Of a stretch of 64,000 nt of DNA, positions 31,616-43,210 are shown piece by piece; the stretch's first letter is position 1, and the number at the start of each line of letters is the position of its first letter. Source of the DNA: Pseudomonadota bacterium (lineage in GTDB: Bacteria > Pseudomonadota > Alphaproteobacteria > Rhodospirillales > Magnetospirillaceae); assembly GCA_021793155.1 (NCBI GenBank), contig JAJYTF010000004.1:1-64000 (forward strand), written 5' to 3'. The translations under genes were made by a program, and so were the position numbers. Below the pieces are notes generated by a model. That model saw only the letters and a list, made by a program, of their open reading frames with translations, had not been told where the DNA came from and searched no databases.

Positions 31616-32290
31616 TCACCGGCCCACGCCAGCCTTGCCCAGCTTGGCCTTCAGAGCCTGCAGTTCATTTTCCACCTGATGGTCGGCCTCCAGCGTGGCG
31701 AATTCGTCGGCTACGCTTTTCGGCTTTGCCAGATCGTAAAGATCGACCTTCCCTTCCATTTCGTCCAGCGTGCGCTCGACCTGCTCGAAACGCGCGAAGG
31801 CGTCAGTAACCCGCTGGTCGTAGAGCGAGCTACGGATCTTCAGGCGGTTGGCGGCGGTCTTGTGCCGGGCGATCATCGACGCCTCCCTCGCCTTGGCGTC
31901 GGCCAGCTTCTGCTGCAAGGTCGCAAGATCCTCGCTCTGCTTGGCCAGCCCCGCTTCGACCTGCTGCCGCTGGCGCTCCAGCGCCGCAAGCTCCTGTTCG
32001 ACCCGCGCCTTGATCTGCAGCGCCGCTTTGGCCAAGTCCTCGCGGTCACGGGTGAGCGCCAGTTCGGCCTTGCCCTGCCATTCGTCGCGATCGGCGGCCA
32101 GAGCGGCCCTTCTACGTTCCAGTTCCTTCTGTTCGGCCAAGGTCTTGACGGTCGAGGAGCGCACCTCGACCAGCGTGTCCTCCATCTCCTGGATGATCAG
32201 GCGGATGATCTTGTCCGGCTCCAGCGCCCTGTCGAGGATGGAATTGATGTTCGAGTTGATAATGTCGCTGATGCGGGAAAACACACCCAT
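31616..32290 (-). CDS. pspA: Phage shock protein A (PspA/IM30 family)
   Basis: The 224-residue protein is a full-length PspA. It has an N-terminal amphipathic helix (MGVFSRISDIINSNIN), then long coiled-coil helices, with the conserved region PDKIIRLIIQEMEDTLVEVR. PspA binds damaged inner membrane and inhibits PspF. It heads a pspABC operon read from a sigma54-type promoter and lies divergent from pspF. Confidence 0.93.
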   Translation of the reverse strand: MGVFSRISDIINSNINSILDRALEPDKIIRLIIQEMEDTLVEVRSSTVKTLAEQKELERRRAALAADRDEWQGKAELALTRDREDLAKAALQIKARVEQELAALERQRQQVEAGLAKQSEDLATLQQKLADAKAREASMIARHKTAANRLKIRSSLYDQRVTDAFARFEQVERTLDEMEGKVDLYDLAKPKSVADEFATLEADHQVENELQALKAKLGKAGVGR

Positions 32291-32329
32291 GGGACTGCTC
32301 CACTGCCTGGACGGGACAGCAATTCAGAT

Positions 32330-32344
32330 ACAAGTGCCGTGCCA
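32330..32344 (-). promoter_or_regulatory. Sigma54-type promoter of pspABC
   Basis: On the minus strand TGGCACGGCACTTGT matches the -24/-12 consensus (TGGCAC, N5, TTGC) with one mismatch at the last base. It lies 40 bases upstream of pspA and next to the sigma54 activator gene pspF, which supports function. Confidence 0.7.
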
Positions 32345-32476
32345 GATGCCGACACTCCGCCACAACCCCTTGAATGACAAAAACTTTCCCAGATCGCACC
32401 GAAAAGCGGCCTTTCACCATATAGTCATTTTTACTATTTATTGGTGAACTCCACCACTTGTGTGAGCTTTGACGCC

Positions 32477-33526
32477 ATGCACACGATCGCCCAGGATGCC
32501 CCCACGCCAATCGGCCAAAGCCCGGCCTTTCTCCAGGCGATGGCGGCGGTCTCGCGGGTCGCGCCTCTGGCCCGGCCGGTTCTGCTGGTGGGGGAGCGAG
32601 GCACCGGCAAAGAGTTGATCGCCGCACGCATCCACTATCTGTCTCCGCGCTGGAATCAGCCGTTCCTCAAGCTCAATTGCGGCGGGCTGACCGAAAGCCT
32701 GCTGGAAGCCGAATTGTTCGGCCATGAGGCCGGCGCCTTCACCGGCGCCCAGAAGCGCCGCCTGGGCCGCTTTGAACTGGCCCATCGCGGAACCTTGTTC
32801 CTCGACGAGATTGCCAATGCGCCGATGACGGTACAGGAAACCATTCTGCGGGCGGTCGAATACGGCACATTCGAACGGGTGGGCGGCAGTGACACGGTGC
32901 AGGTCGATGTGCGCCTGGTGGTGGCCACTAACGTAGACCTGCCGGCCCTGGCCGCGGCGGGCCGCTTCCGGGCCGATCTGCTGGACCGCCTGGCGTTCGA
33001 CGTTCTGACTTTGCCGCCGTTGCGGCACCGTAAGGAAGACATCGAGGTCCTGGCCGAACATGTGGCCCTGCAAATGACCAAGGAAATGCGGCGTGACGTC
33101 TTTCCTGGCTTTACCCCCGCCGCGCTGCAGGCTCTACGCGACCACGCCTGGCCGGGCAATGTCCGCGAGTTGAAGAACGTGGTGGAACGGGCGGTCTACC
33201 GAACTGAGCCGCACCGGATGGTCGACGAGATCATTCTCGATCCCTTCGTTTCGCCCTGGCGCCCGCTCGACCGGCCACAAGTCGCGACCTCCGCTGCCGG
33301 GGCGGTACCGTCGCCATCAACCGCCCAGCCGTACGACTTCACCGCCCGCATCGCGGATATCGAGCGCAAGCTGCTGGCTCAGGCACTGCAGGCCAACGGC
33401 CACCATCAAAAGCGGACAGCGGCATTTCTCGGCATGACCTACCATCAGCTGCGCAGCCAACTGCGCAAGCACGGGCTAATCGTCCGAGCGGCGCGACCGG
33501 ACGAGGATTTCGCGGAGCTCCATTAG
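32477..33526 (+). CDS. pspF: Sigma54-dependent activator PspF
   Basis: The 349-residue protein is an AAA+ enhancer-binding protein lacking an N-terminal receiver domain, as PspF does. Visible motifs are Walker A GERGTGKE, the sigma54-contacting GAFTGA loop ([11 protein letters not shown]), Walker B GTLFLDEI and the C-terminal Fis-type HTH ending [11 protein letters not shown]. It activates the divergent pspABC operon. The 3' end overlaps the convergent MerR gene by about 50 bases. Confidence 0.9.
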   Translation: MHTIAQDAPTPIGQSPAFLQAMAAVSRVAPLARPVLLVGERGTGKELIAARIHYLSPRWNQPFLKLNCGGLTESLLEAELFGHEAGAFTGAQKRRLGRFELAHRGTLFLDEIANAPMTVQETILRAVEYGTFERVGGSDTVQVDVRLVVATNVDLPALAAAGRFRADLLDRLAFDVLTLPPLRHRKEDIEVLAEHVALQMTKEMRRDVFPGFTPAALQALRDHAWPGNVRELKNVVERAVYRTEPHRMVDEIILDPFVSPWRPLDRPQVATSAAGAVPSPSTAQPYDFTARIADIERKLLAQALQANGHHQKRTAAFLGMTYHQLRSQLRKHGLIVRAARPDEDFAELH

Positions 33527-33973
33527 CTCGACGAGCAGGCTTTCCAGATCCGCCCGTTTGCTGTCGTCCGGCATCGTTTCGACCGTGACGGGTTCCGCCG
33601 GAAGCTCGGCCGCCGCCACGGTCGCCGAAGGTTCCGCAAGCGCCGCCGGTGCGGGTGGCTCGGCCTTGGCCTGCGCGCCGCCGCCGCCGCGCGACTGCTC
33701 GCGCAGCAGCTTTTGCACGCCGCGGATAGTGTACCCATCCTTGTACAGCAGGTCGCGGATGCGACGCAGGAGCTGGAGGTCCTCAGGGCGGTAGTAGCGC
33801 CGCCCACCGCCGCGCTTCAGCGGCTTTATCTGAGCAAACTTGCCTTCCCAGAAGCGGAGAACGTGTTGCGGCACGTCCAGGTCTTCCGAAACCTCGCTGA
33901 TGGTCCGGAAGGCTGCCTCTGACTTGGCCGGTCGGCGGCCGGCAGTGTCGTCGATCTCGTCAGCTCCGATCAC
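33476..33973 (-). CDS. MerR-family transcriptional regulator
   Basis: The 165-residue protein has a MerR HTH near residues 20-90 ([20 protein letters not shown], continuing [20 protein letters not shown]). An Ala/Pro-rich linker and a short C-terminal helix follow. It lacks a metal-binding cysteine set. It directly follows ihfA with a 4-base overlap, the arrangement seen in many alphaproteobacteria, and its role there is uncharacterised. Confidence 0.85.
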   Translation of the reverse strand: MIGADEIDDTAGRRPAKSEAAFRTISEVSEDLDVPQHVLRFWEGKFAQIKPLKRGGGRRYYRPEDLQLLRRIRDLLYKDGYTIRGVQKLLREQSRGGGGAQAKAEPPAPAALAEPSATVAAAELPAEPVTVETMPDDSKRADLESLLVELMELREILVRSRRSDD

Positions 33974-34299
33974 GTCTGTTTCTTGCCGCGCACGGCAGCC
34001 TTGGCAAGGCCGGCGTTGATGCGGTTCTTGAGCAGCTGCGAGGCGCGGAAAACCAGAACGCGGCGCGGCAAAATGGGAACTTCCTCGCCGGTCTTGGGAT
34101 TGCGTCCGATCCGCTGGCCTTTCGAACGGATCGAGAAACTGCCGAAGGATGAAATCTTGACCGCTTCGCCGCGCGCCAGCGCATCGGTGATCTCGTTGAG
34201 GACCAACTCCAGCAGATCCGCCGACTCGTTACGCGACAGGCCTACCTCCTGGTAGACCGCTTCGCTGAGCTGCGCGCGGGTGACGGTACGCTCGGTCAT
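33970..34299 (-). CDS. ihfA: Integration host factor alpha subunit
   Basis: The 109-residue product has the IHF/HU fold with the DNA-bending arm ([20 protein letters not shown]) and the N-terminal [20 protein letters not shown] typical of alphaproteobacterial IhfA. The ATG at 34299 has GGGATGAG upstream; ATG 34308 is an alternative three codons earlier. It is cotranscribed with the downstream merR gene and lies after fabH. IHF could also serve the adjacent conjugative element's recombinase. Confidence 0.92.
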   Translation of the reverse strand: MTERTVTRAQLSEAVYQEVGLSRNESADLLELVLNEITDALARGEAVKISSFGSFSIRSKGQRIGRNPKTGEEVPILPRRVLVFRASQLLKNRINAGLAKAAVRGKKQT

Positions 34300-34398
34300 A
34301 CTGCTCATCCCAATTGGGTTTACGGCCTGACCGTACCCTCTTGGAAGAAAACCGTCAATATCAAAGGGATGGAAGATGTCGTTGCAACGGGCTCGCGG

Positions 34399-35376
34399 TC
34401 ACATGCGAACCAGTGCCGCACCCCAGGTGAAGCCGCCGCCCATGGCCTCGAGCAGGACCAACTGGCCCGGCTTTATCCGGCCGTCGCCCACCGCCTCAGC
34501 CAGTGCCAGCGGCACCGATGCAGCCGAAGTGTTGGCATGCTGGTCCACCGTCACCACCAGCCGCTCAGGCGACAGGTGAAGCTTGCGCGCAGTGCTGTCG
34601 AGAATCCGCTTGTTGGCCTGGTGCGGCACGACCCAGTCAATGTCCTGCGGAGCCAGACCGTTGGCCTCCAGCACCTCGCCCACCACCTCGGTCAGGTTGG
34701 CCACGGCGTGGCGGAACACCTCTCGGCCTTCCATGCGAAGATGGCCGACCTGCTTGCTGCTCGACGCGCCGCCGTCGACCTTGAGCAGGTCGTAGTAGCG
34801 GCCGTCCGAATGGATATGAGTCGACAGGATGCCGCGGTCAGACACCTCGCCATGACCTGCCTCGGCCCGCAGTACCACGGCGCCGGCGCCATCGCCGAAC
34901 AGGACGCAGGTGGTGCGGTCCTTCCAATCAAGGATGCGCGAGAATGTTTCGGCTCCGATCACCAGGGCCGAGCGCGCCTGGCCCGCCTTGATGAAATTGT
35001 CGGCGACTGACAACGCGTAGATGAAACCCGAGCACACCGCCTGCACGTCGAAGGCAGCGCCCCCGGCCATACCCAGGGCGGCCTGGACGCGGGTCGCCGT
35101 CGACGGGAAGGTGTTGTCGGGCGTCGCCGTGGCCAGCACGATAAGGTCGAGATCCCCGCCCGACATCCCGGCCGCCTCAAGCGCGCGCCGCGCCGCGGCA
35201 ATCGCCAGGTCCGAGGTCAACTGGTCGTCAGCGGCAATATGTCGCTGGCGGATACCGCTGCGCTCGACGATCCATTCGTCGCTCGTATCGACACGTTGTG
35301 CCAGTTCACGATTGGTCACCACGCGTTCGGGCAAATAGGCGCCGACGCCGGCGATAAGGGAGCGGATCATTTTCAT
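34399..35376 (-). CDS. fabH: Beta-ketoacyl-ACP synthase III
   Basis: The 325-residue enzyme condenses acetyl-CoA with malonyl-ACP to start fatty acid synthesis. The catalytic triad is visible: C115 in AVCSGF, His in [10 protein letters not shown] and Asn in [10 protein letters not shown]. Length and the [12 protein letters not shown]-terminus are standard. The start overlaps the plsX stop (ATGA). It belongs to the DUF177-rpmF-plsX-fabH-ihfA-merR run. Confidence 0.96.
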   Translation of the reverse strand: MKMIRSLIAGVGAYLPERVVTNRELAQRVDTSDEWIVERSGIRQRHIAADDQLTSDLAIAAARRALEAAGMSGGDLDLIVLATATPDNTFPSTATRVQAALGMAGGAAFDVQAVCSGFIYALSVADNFIKAGQARSALVIGAETFSRILDWKDRTTCVLFGDGAGAVVLRAEAGHGEVSDRGILSTHIHSDGRYYDLLKVDGGASSSKQVGHLRMEGREVFRHAVANLTEVVGEVLEANGLAPQDIDWVVPHQANKRILDSTARKLHLSPERLVVTVDQHANTSAASVPLALAEAVGDGRIKPGQLVLLEAMGGGFTWGAALVRM

Positions 35377-36419
35377 CAGATGGCAGCCGCCTGCGCGCGT
35401 GGATCGTCCGAGGACTTCAGCCGTTCCAGTTCCCGCTTGATGCGGTCGTTGAAACCATGGGTCACCAGTTCGACGGCGACCCCCACGGCATTGGCGAAGC
35501 CGACGGCGTCGGTGCCACCGTGGCTCTTTACCGTGATGCCGTTCAGGCCCAGCAGCATGGCACCGTTGTAGCGCCTGGGATCCGTACGCAGCTTGACCTT
35601 GACCAGGGCCGGCTTGGCCAGGAGATACCCCAGGCGGGCCAGCAAAGATGAGGAAAAGGCGTCGCGAAGGAAACGCGAATACATCTTGGCGACGCCCTCG
35701 GCGCTTTTCAGCGCGATATTGCCGGTGAACCCGTCGCTTACCACCACGTCGACCGTACCGGCGGCAATGTCGTTTCCCTCGACGAATCCGTAGAACTTGA
35801 TCGGCAGGCTGCCGTCGCGCAGGGCCACCGCCGCGGTGCGCACGGCATCGTTGCCCTTCAGTTCCTCGGAACCGACGTTGAGCAGGCCGACCGTAGGCTC
35901 TTCGATGCCCAGCACCATGCGGGCAAAGACTTCGCCCATCACGGCGAATTCCACCAGGTTGTTGGCGGCGCAATCGACGTTGGCGCCCAGGTCGAGCATG
36001 ACCGTCTCGCCGCGCTCGGTCGGGAAGAAACCGGCGATGGCCGGGCGATCGATCCCCGGCAGCATGCGCAGGACGAACTTCGAGACGGCCATCAGCGCGC
36101 CGGTATTGCCGGCCGAAACCACGCCCGCCGCCTCGCCACGCGCCACGGCGTCAACCGCCAGCCACATGCTGGACTTGCGGCCGGTGCGGAGCACCTGCGA
36201 AGGCTTGTCGTCCCCCTTGACCGCGTACTCGGTGTGGCGGACCTGGCAGACGGTTCGCAGCTCGGGCGTCTGGTCCAGCAAGGGGTCCAGCTTTGCTTGA
36301 TCGCCGAACAGGAGGAAGTCCACATGCGGCATGCGCGTGTGGGCGATCTTCACCCCTTGGATAACCATGTCCGGAGCCTGGTCGCCCCCCATGGCATCCA
36401 GCGAAATCGTCAGCCGCAT
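35376..36419 (-). CDS. plsX: Phosphate acyltransferase PlsX
   Basis: The 347-residue protein converts acyl-ACP to acyl-phosphate for phospholipid synthesis. Family motifs include [17 protein letters not shown] at the start, [12 protein letters not shown] and [11 protein letters not shown]. The ATG at 36419 begins the conserved domain; upstream codons are not conserved. It overlaps fabH by 1 base pair of the stop. Confidence 0.96.
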   Translation of the reverse strand: MRLTISLDAMGGDQAPDMVIQGVKIAHTRMPHVDFLLFGDQAKLDPLLDQTPELRTVCQVRHTEYAVKGDDKPSQVLRTGRKSSMWLAVDAVARGEAAGVVSAGNTGALMAVSKFVLRMLPGIDRPAIAGFFPTERGETVMLDLGANVDCAANNLVEFAVMGEVFARMVLGIEEPTVGLLNVGSEELKGNDAVRTAAVALRDGSLPIKFYGFVEGNDIAAGTVDVVVSDGFTGNIALKSAEGVAKMYSRFLRDAFSSSLLARLGYLLAKPALVKVKLRTDPRRYNGAMLLGLNGITVKSHGGTDAVGFANAVGVAVELVTHGFNDRIKRELERLKSSDDPRAQAAAI

Positions 36420-36461
36420 GGTCAAAGCCACCGCCCTTGGCAACCGGAACCGGGTTCGAGG

Positions 36462-36650
36462 TTAGGCGGCAGCCTCGGCTTGCGCAACCACCTCACGGCC
36501 GTCGTAATGGCCGCAGGCACCGCAGACGTGGTGCGGGCGCTTCGGTTCGCCGCAATTCGGGCATTCGATGTGACCGACAGCCTTCAGGGCGTGATGCGAC
36601 CGGCGCATGTTACGGCGGGATTTCGACGTCTTCTTCTTCGGAACAGCCAT
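36462..36650 (-). CDS. rpmF: Ribosomal protein bL32
   Basis: The 62-residue basic protein starts [20 protein letters not shown] and carries a zinc ribbon with CPNCGEPK and CGACGHYD, typical of L32. It is cotranscribed upstream of plsX, a universally conserved pair. Confidence 0.97.
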   Translation of the reverse strand: MAVPKKKTSKSRRNMRRSHHALKAVGHIECPNCGEPKRPHHVCGACGHYDGREVVAQAEAAA

Positions 36651-36741
36651 TGTATTACTCGTAAGCCAGAGGCAGGAACGAAAGGCAGCCTTCTTAACGA
36701 AAAACCGCAGGCGGGGCAAGCTGAATGCTGGCCAAGCCCCG

Positions 36742-37266
36742 CTATTTCTTCTTCAAGGCGGCCAACGCCGCGAACGGGTTGGCCGTAGACGCGCTGGAAG
36801 GCTCTTCTTCCGCGCTGGACGCGAAGACTGCGCCCGGCGCCCGCGGAAACGGATCGAGCGCCAGAGCAAGATGTTCAGCCACGGCCTCGCCCATGTCGAC
36901 CATCCCATCGTCGATGGGCTCGGGGGGGTCCTCGAGTTCCAGGTCCACCACCACTTCCGCGCCGTCCTCGGACGCTTCGCCAGAATAGGTCAGGTCGAAG
37001 TCCTCCTCCACATGCGCACGCACCGGCTCGAGCGTGACCACGCAAGCCTGCACCACATCGGCGACGAAGCGGCCCCTCAGCCGCACCAGCTTGCCGCCGC
37101 CGACCAGGGCCAGCCATAGCCGGGCGCTCAGCGAGTCGACTGCCAGGATGTTGAAGCGGCGGGCCAACGCCTCCCGCTCCCCTGCATCTGCCTCGATCTC
37201 GAAGGTCTTTTCCTGATGGCTGAGACGCGACACCGTAACCGGACGCGAAAACTCGGTTTCAGTCAT
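36742..37266 (-). CDS. DUF177 (YceD) protein
   Basis: The 174-residue acidic protein has the YceD/DUF177 pattern, with [18 protein letters not shown] in the centre and an acidic stretch with [20 protein letters not shown]. Family members are linked to rRNA processing or ribosome assembly and usually precede rpmF, as here. The start overlaps the stop of the CBP3-like chaperone gene by 4 bases. Confidence 0.9.
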   Translation of the reverse strand: MTETEFSRPVTVSRLSHQEKTFEIEADAGEREALARRFNILAVDSLSARLWLALVGGGKLVRLRGRFVADVVQACVVTLEPVRAHVEEDFDLTYSGEASEDGAEVVVDLELEDPPEPIDDGMVDMGEAVAEHLALALDPFPRAPGAVFASSAEEEPSSASTANPFAALAALKKK

Positions 37267-37802
37267 GGCGCGATCGGGGCTCCGAATCGAACCCGGCCTT
37301 CCTTGATATCCTGGTCAGCTTGTTCGGCCAGTGCCGCAGCCTCGCGCAGCACATAGGCTGCCATCGCGGACAACACCGAAGGCGGCACCTCGCTGCCGCG
37401 ATACAGGTTGCGAGCCAGGCCTGCAGCCAGCACGCCGGCGTCGGCCAGGCCGGGCTCGTAGGCGGACACGCGCCCGTAGAAGGCGCTGGCCATGGTCTTC
37501 ACGCGGCCGCCGACGCCAATGTCCGAGACGCCAAGTTCGCGCAGGTTCTGGTCCATGTCGGCAAACATCAGGTCGAACACCGCCTGGCTCAGCGGCCTCA
37601 GATCCTCGCCCCCGCGGCCCAGACGATTGAGCAGAAGGAAGACATGCAGAGACAGCAGATCGAAGCGGCCATCCACGCTGTCGGACACCCCCAACCGCAG
37701 ATAGAAGTCCGGATTCCGAGCCTGCTCGACCGCCGCGACGTAAAGTTCGTGCGCCGCATCTTCGATCTGCCGCCGGCGATGCCGTTTGCTGAACCCAATC
37801 AT
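37263..37802 (-). CDS. Cytochrome bc1 assembly chaperone, CBP3/UQCC1-like
   Basis: The 179-residue protein matches the ubiquinol-cytochrome c chaperone family (PF03981), with helical stretches ELYVAAVEQARNPDFYLRLG and RLGRGGEDLRPLSQAVFDLM. In mitochondria the homologue binds cytochrome b and aids complex III assembly. The ATG at 37802 is chosen since the long upstream extension overlaps the divergent bamE promoter. It heads the operon that continues to ihfA. Confidence 0.88.
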   Translation of the reverse strand: MIGFSKRHRRRQIEDAAHELYVAAVEQARNPDFYLRLGVSDSVDGRFDLLSLHVFLLLNRLGRGGEDLRPLSQAVFDLMFADMDQNLRELGVSDIGVGGRVKTMASAFYGRVSAYEPGLADAGVLAAGLARNLYRGSEVPPSVLSAMAAYVLREAAALAEQADQDIKEGRVRFGAPIAP

Positions 37803-37935
37803 GTCTCGTCGCTCACCGGAAAAGTTGACAAGGCGCCGCCCAGAAGGGCAAGGTCTCCACACTATCGGCTGCAGCGTCCCTCCCGTCAACGAGGGGCCTT
37901 GCGTGGATATTCCGCCGAAACGACGCCAGGGCAAG

Positions 37936-38397
37936 ATGCAATCTATTTCATACCGCCTTTTGTTGGCCGCCGCGCTTCTGGGAACGGCGACCGCCTGCTC
38001 GCCGACCGTCGACATGCGAGGCAATCAGCCGTTACCCGAACATCTGGCGGAGATCAAGCCGGGCCGCTACACCAAGTCTGACGTGGTGGCGCTGATCGGC
38101 ACGCCGGCCACCGTCGGTCCGTTCAGCGACGATCACTGGTACTACATCAGCAGCAAATTCGAAACCTTTGCCTTCCTGAAGCCGGAGGAGATCGAACGTC
38201 AGGTGGTGGTCATCGACTTCGACAAGTCGGGCACGGTCACCAACCTTCGCAAGCTGAGCTTGGCGGACGGCGAGTCGGTGGACATGGCGGCGGGTGAGAC
38301 CCCCACAGCCGGCAAGGAGCTGTCGGTGCTCGAGCAGTTGCTGGGCAACGTCGGCAAGTTCAACAGCAGTTCGAACGACGCCCCCAAGGGCCCGTAG
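37936..38397 (+). CDS. bamE: Outer-membrane assembly lipoprotein BamE (SmpA/OmlA)
   Basis: The 153-residue protein has a lipoprotein signal with lipobox LLGTATAC, then the SmpA/OmlA fold: EIKPGRYTKSDVVALIGTPA and DDHWYYISSKFE. BamE helps the BAM complex insert beta-barrels. The length beyond about residue 110 is an added Asp/Ser-rich tail common in alphaproteobacteria. It is divergent from the CBP3-like gene and ends before a strong hairpin terminator. Confidence 0.9.
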   Translation: MQSISYRLLLAAALLGTATACSPTVDMRGNQPLPEHLAEIKPGRYTKSDVVALIGTPATVGPFSDDHWYYISSKFETFAFLKPEEIERQVVVIDFDKSGTVTNLRKLSLADGESVDMAAGETPTAGKELSVLEQLLGNVGKFNSSSNDAPKGP

Positions 38398-38424
38398 TTT
38401 ACTCAGAATTCTGGTTCATGAAAA

Positions 38425-38454
38425 AAGCCCCGGCGGATGTCTCCGCCGGGGCTT
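38425..38454. terminator. Bidirectional intrinsic terminator between bamE and hppA
   Basis: A perfect 13-bp stem (AAGCCCCGGCGGA with TCCGCCGGGGCTT) encloses a TGTC loop, flanked by A-rich and T-rich runs on the two sides. It can end both bamE and the convergent hppA transcript. Confidence 0.9.
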
Positions 38455-38477
38455 TTCTTCACTTGTCCGCTTTTCCT

Positions 38478-40559
<2,082 letters not shown>

Positions 40560-40794
40560 TCTTGTGCTTCCTATTCCCCTGGTGAAGCCGATGCGCTGCA
40601 GTTGTTCGTCCCGGCGGCCAGCAATAGGCGGTCGCCGGACTGGCTCGCACGACGCAGCCGCGACAACCTGCCAGAAGAAGACGCCTCACGCAACTAAAGT
40701 ATCCGCGCTAGGACCGTTTGCACAACATTACGCTTTGAGATTGCCACTTCATCGTTTAGACATTATTCGGGGGAAAGCGTTCGATAACCGCGTG
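40560..40794. other. Intergenic region upstream of hppA
   Basis: About 235 bases with no gene. Should contain the hppA promoter; no confident promoter or riboswitch is picked. Confidence 0.4.
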
Positions 40795-41244
40795 TCAACG
40801 GTCGTAGATCGACTTGATAACCACATCGCGGACCGCCCCCTCGCCAACCACATCGGTCGCCACCTTGAGCAGCTGATCGTGGATCACCTCGCGGTCGGCA
40901 CTCGAATGGGCGTCGGAGTGGCGAGGCAGGATGTCGTAAAGCTTCAGCAGGATGGCTTGCTTGAGTGGCGTCATTCGCGCCTGTGCCTTCTCGACCGCTG
41001 TCCCGTTCACGTCAATGTCGAGATCCATGGCGATCTGCCGGCGAATCGCATGGTTCTGCACGATGGGAATGATGTAGGTGCCAAGGGTGATCACCCGGTG
41101 CTTGGGCGGTGGCGGGGCCGCCGGCGTATCTCTCTGTTTGCCGAACAGCGGAGCCAGCGGCCCCATCCCCAGCATGGCGGCGCCGCCAAGCCCACCCGCG
41201 GCAAGCAGCAGCAAGGCGATCACGATGAAGGCGATCTTTTTCAT
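40795..41244 (-). CDS. FliL-like single-pass membrane protein
   Basis: The 149-residue product has a lysine-lined N-terminal membrane helix (IAFIVIALLLLAAGGLGGAA) and a periplasmic domain with a HRVITLGTYIIPIVQN strand and helical C-terminus, the layout of flagellar FliL. No flagellar gene is adjacent; the gene follows thiL with a 4-base gap. The FliL family assignment is by fold pattern, so it could be an unrelated stator-like accessory protein. Confidence 0.6.
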   Translation of the reverse strand: MKKIAFIVIALLLLAAGGLGGAAMLGMGPLAPLFGKQRDTPAAPPPPKHRVITLGTYIIPIVQNHAIRRQIAMDLDIDVNGTAVEKAQARMTPLKQAILLKLYDILPRHSDAHSSADREVIHDQLLKVATDVVGEGAVRDVVIKSIYDR

Positions 41245-41248
41245 CCGG

Positions 41249-42238
41249 TCATCCGGTGAAGTGCTGGTATCCGCCGTGGCCCAGAGCGAGTGGTTGCCCC
41301 GCCGCGTCCACCACGGACACTCCCCGGCCTTCGATGATCCGCCCGATTCGGGTCAGTGGCAAGGCCAGTTCCAGGGAGAGAGCCGACAGCTGCGGCCGCG
41401 AGGATCGCGGCGCGGTGAACAGCAGTTCGTAATCGTCGCCGCCGGTCAGCACCGTGGCAAGCCCCTGCCCGACGCCGGCGGCAACCGCCGCACCCGCGGC
41501 TGGAGACAAGGGAATCAACGTCGCTTCGACCACCGCGCCGACGCCCGAGGTCTCGCAGATATGACCAAGGTCAGCGACAAGCCCGTCGGAAATATCCATG
41601 CCGGCATTCACCAGTCCGATCAGCCGCCGGCCGAGTACTGTACGCGGACGCGGCAGCCGGTATCGATCGATCAGCGCGGCGGCCGCTTGCGCGCCCAGCG
41701 CGCCGGCCTTACCGGTCGCGGCAAGGAGGCCCAGCGCGCCGTCCCCGATCGTGCCGGACACCCAGACATCGTCTCCCGAACGAGCGTTCGAACGCAAGAT
41801 GGCATGGCCGGCCGCCACATGTCCCAGGGCGGTGAGCGCCAGCGTCAGCGGGCCGGGCGTCGCCACGGTGTCGCCGCCGATCAGCGAAATGCCGAACTGC
41901 TCGCAATCGGCCTTCAGCCCGGAGGCAAAACGGTCCAGCCATTCGGCTGTCGCCCCTACCGGAAAGCAGGCGGCGAGCAACACGGCGAAGGGCTCGGCCC
42001 CCTTTGCGGCAAGATCCGACAGATTAACTCTGATCAGCTTCCGGGCAATCAATTCGGGCGGGTCGTCAGCCAGGAAATGCACGCCGGCCACCACCGCATC
42101 GGCAGTGACCACCCACTGGCGGCCCGCCGGTCCGTCGAACAGAGCGGCATCATCGGTCAGACCGAGCGCCCCGGGGTGGCGCGCCGCCAGCGGGGCGAAC
42201 AGTCGGGCGATCAAGGAGAATTCGTCGTCACCCACCAC
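41249..42238 (-). CDS. thiL: Thiamine-monophosphate kinase
   Basis: The 329-residue protein matches ThiL, which phosphorylates thiamine phosphate to the diphosphate. Motifs visible are TDDAALFDG near the start, TADAVVAGVHFL, KLIRVNLSDLAAKGAEP and GLVADLGHIC. GTG 42238 (or 42235) overlaps the nusB stop. It is in the nusB-rib operon order common in alphaproteobacteria. Confidence 0.93.
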   Translation of the reverse strand: MVGDDEFSLIARLFAPLAARHPGALGLTDDAALFDGPAGRQWVVTADAVVAGVHFLADDPPELIARKLIRVNLSDLAAKGAEPFAVLLAACFPVGATAEWLDRFASGLKADCEQFGISLIGGDTVATPGPLTLALTALGHVAAGHAILRSNARSGDDVWVSGTIGDGALGLLAATGKAGALGAQAAAALIDRYRLPRPRTVLGRRLIGLVNAGMDISDGLVADLGHICETSGVGAVVEATLIPLSPAAGAAVAAGVGQGLATVLTGGDDYELLFTAPRSSRPQLSALSLELALPLTRIGRIIEGRGVSVVDAAGQPLALGHGGYQHFTG

Positions 42239-42752
42239 CCAACTCGCTACCCCGCACCACCCGGGCGATGCGGTCGAGAACGGCGTTGACCAACCCCGGC
42301 TCAGGGCCGGAATAGAAGGCATCGGCCACGTCGACATACTCCGAGATGGCCACTTTCGGCGGCACATCCAGCCTGGTCGCCAGTTCAAACGCGCCAGCCC
42401 GCAAGATGGCGCGCAGCACCGCCTCCAGCCGCTCGACCGTCCAGTCGCCGGTCAGCGCCCCCCCGACCATGGCGTCCAGTTCGCCCTGGCGCTCGACCGC
42501 TCCACGCACGATGGCGGTGAACAGCAGTGCGTCCGCCTCGGCCAGCGGCGCCTCGACTTCGGTGTCATCGTCTTCGCCACGCGGCATCAGCGCCTTCCCG
42601 CCGATGCCGTGCTCAATGAAATCGTTGAGAACGGTATCGACCGGCGCGCCGGTCAGCTCCGTATTGTAAAGCGCCTGTACGGCCGCCAGGCGCGCGACGG
42701 AACGCCGTTGGGTTCCACCGCGGCGCCGACCGCGATCCGATTTGCCTGTCAT
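42228..42752 (-). CDS. nusB: Transcription antitermination factor NusB
   Basis: The 174-residue protein has the NusB helical fold: RSVARLAAVQALYNTELTG, VERLEAVLRAILRAGAFEL, the VAISEYVDVADAFY helix and the tail VLDRIAR. The acidic insert GEDDDTEVEAPLAEADA is normal in the alphaproteobacterial form. The start overlaps the ribH stop, coupling the two genes. Confidence 0.95.
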   Translation of the reverse strand: MTGKSDRGRRRGGTQRRSVARLAAVQALYNTELTGAPVDTVLNDFIEHGIGGKALMPRGEDDDTEVEAPLAEADALLFTAIVRGAVERQGELDAMVGGALTGDWTVERLEAVLRAILRAGAFELATRLDVPPKVAISEYVDVADAFYSGPEPGLVNAVLDRIARVVRGSELGGG

Positions 42753-43210
42753 TTCGGTATCAGACTTAGTTCTTTCTTGAGATCGATCATGCGCAGGCAA
42801 GCCCTGGCCGCCTGGCCGCCGAAGTTGCGCCGCTCCGGCACCGCTCGTTCCATCGCCTGCGTGCGGTTATGCACGGTCAGGATGCCGTTGCCGACGGCCA
42901 GGGTGTACTGCAGCGCCAATTCCTGGATCCCCGCCATGGCCTCGCGGCAGACATGGTCGTAGTGGTCGGTCTCGCCGCGTATGGCGCAACCAAGCGTGAT
43001 ATAGCCGGCATAACGCTCGTCGGTGGCCCGCAGTTCCATGGCTCGGATCGCGAAACGGATGGCCGCCGGGATCTCCAGGATGCCGGGAACGATGACGCGC
43101 TTGTAACCGGCTCCCACCGCGGCCAGTTCCTTGACTGCGCCCTTGACCAGGTTGTCGGTGATCTCGTCGTAGAACCTGGACTCGACGATCAGGATTTTCG
43201 TTCCGCTCAT
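42749..43210 (-). CDS. ribH: 6,7-dimethyl-8-ribityllumazine synthase
   Basis: The 153-residue protein joins 5-amino-6-ribitylaminouracil to dihydroxybutanone phosphate. It shows the family's VPGILEIPAAIRFAIRAMEL and YITLGCAIRGETDHYDHVCR with the catalytic His. The ATG at 43210 has an excellent GGAGG. It overlaps ribBA by 4 bases. Confidence 0.96.
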   Translation of the reverse strand: MSGTKILIVESRFYDEITDNLVKGAVKELAAVGAGYKRVIVPGILEIPAAIRFAIRAMELRATDERYAGYITLGCAIRGETDHYDHVCREAMAGIQELALQYTLAVGNGILTVHNRTQAMERAVPERRNFGGQAARACLRMIDLKKELSLIPK

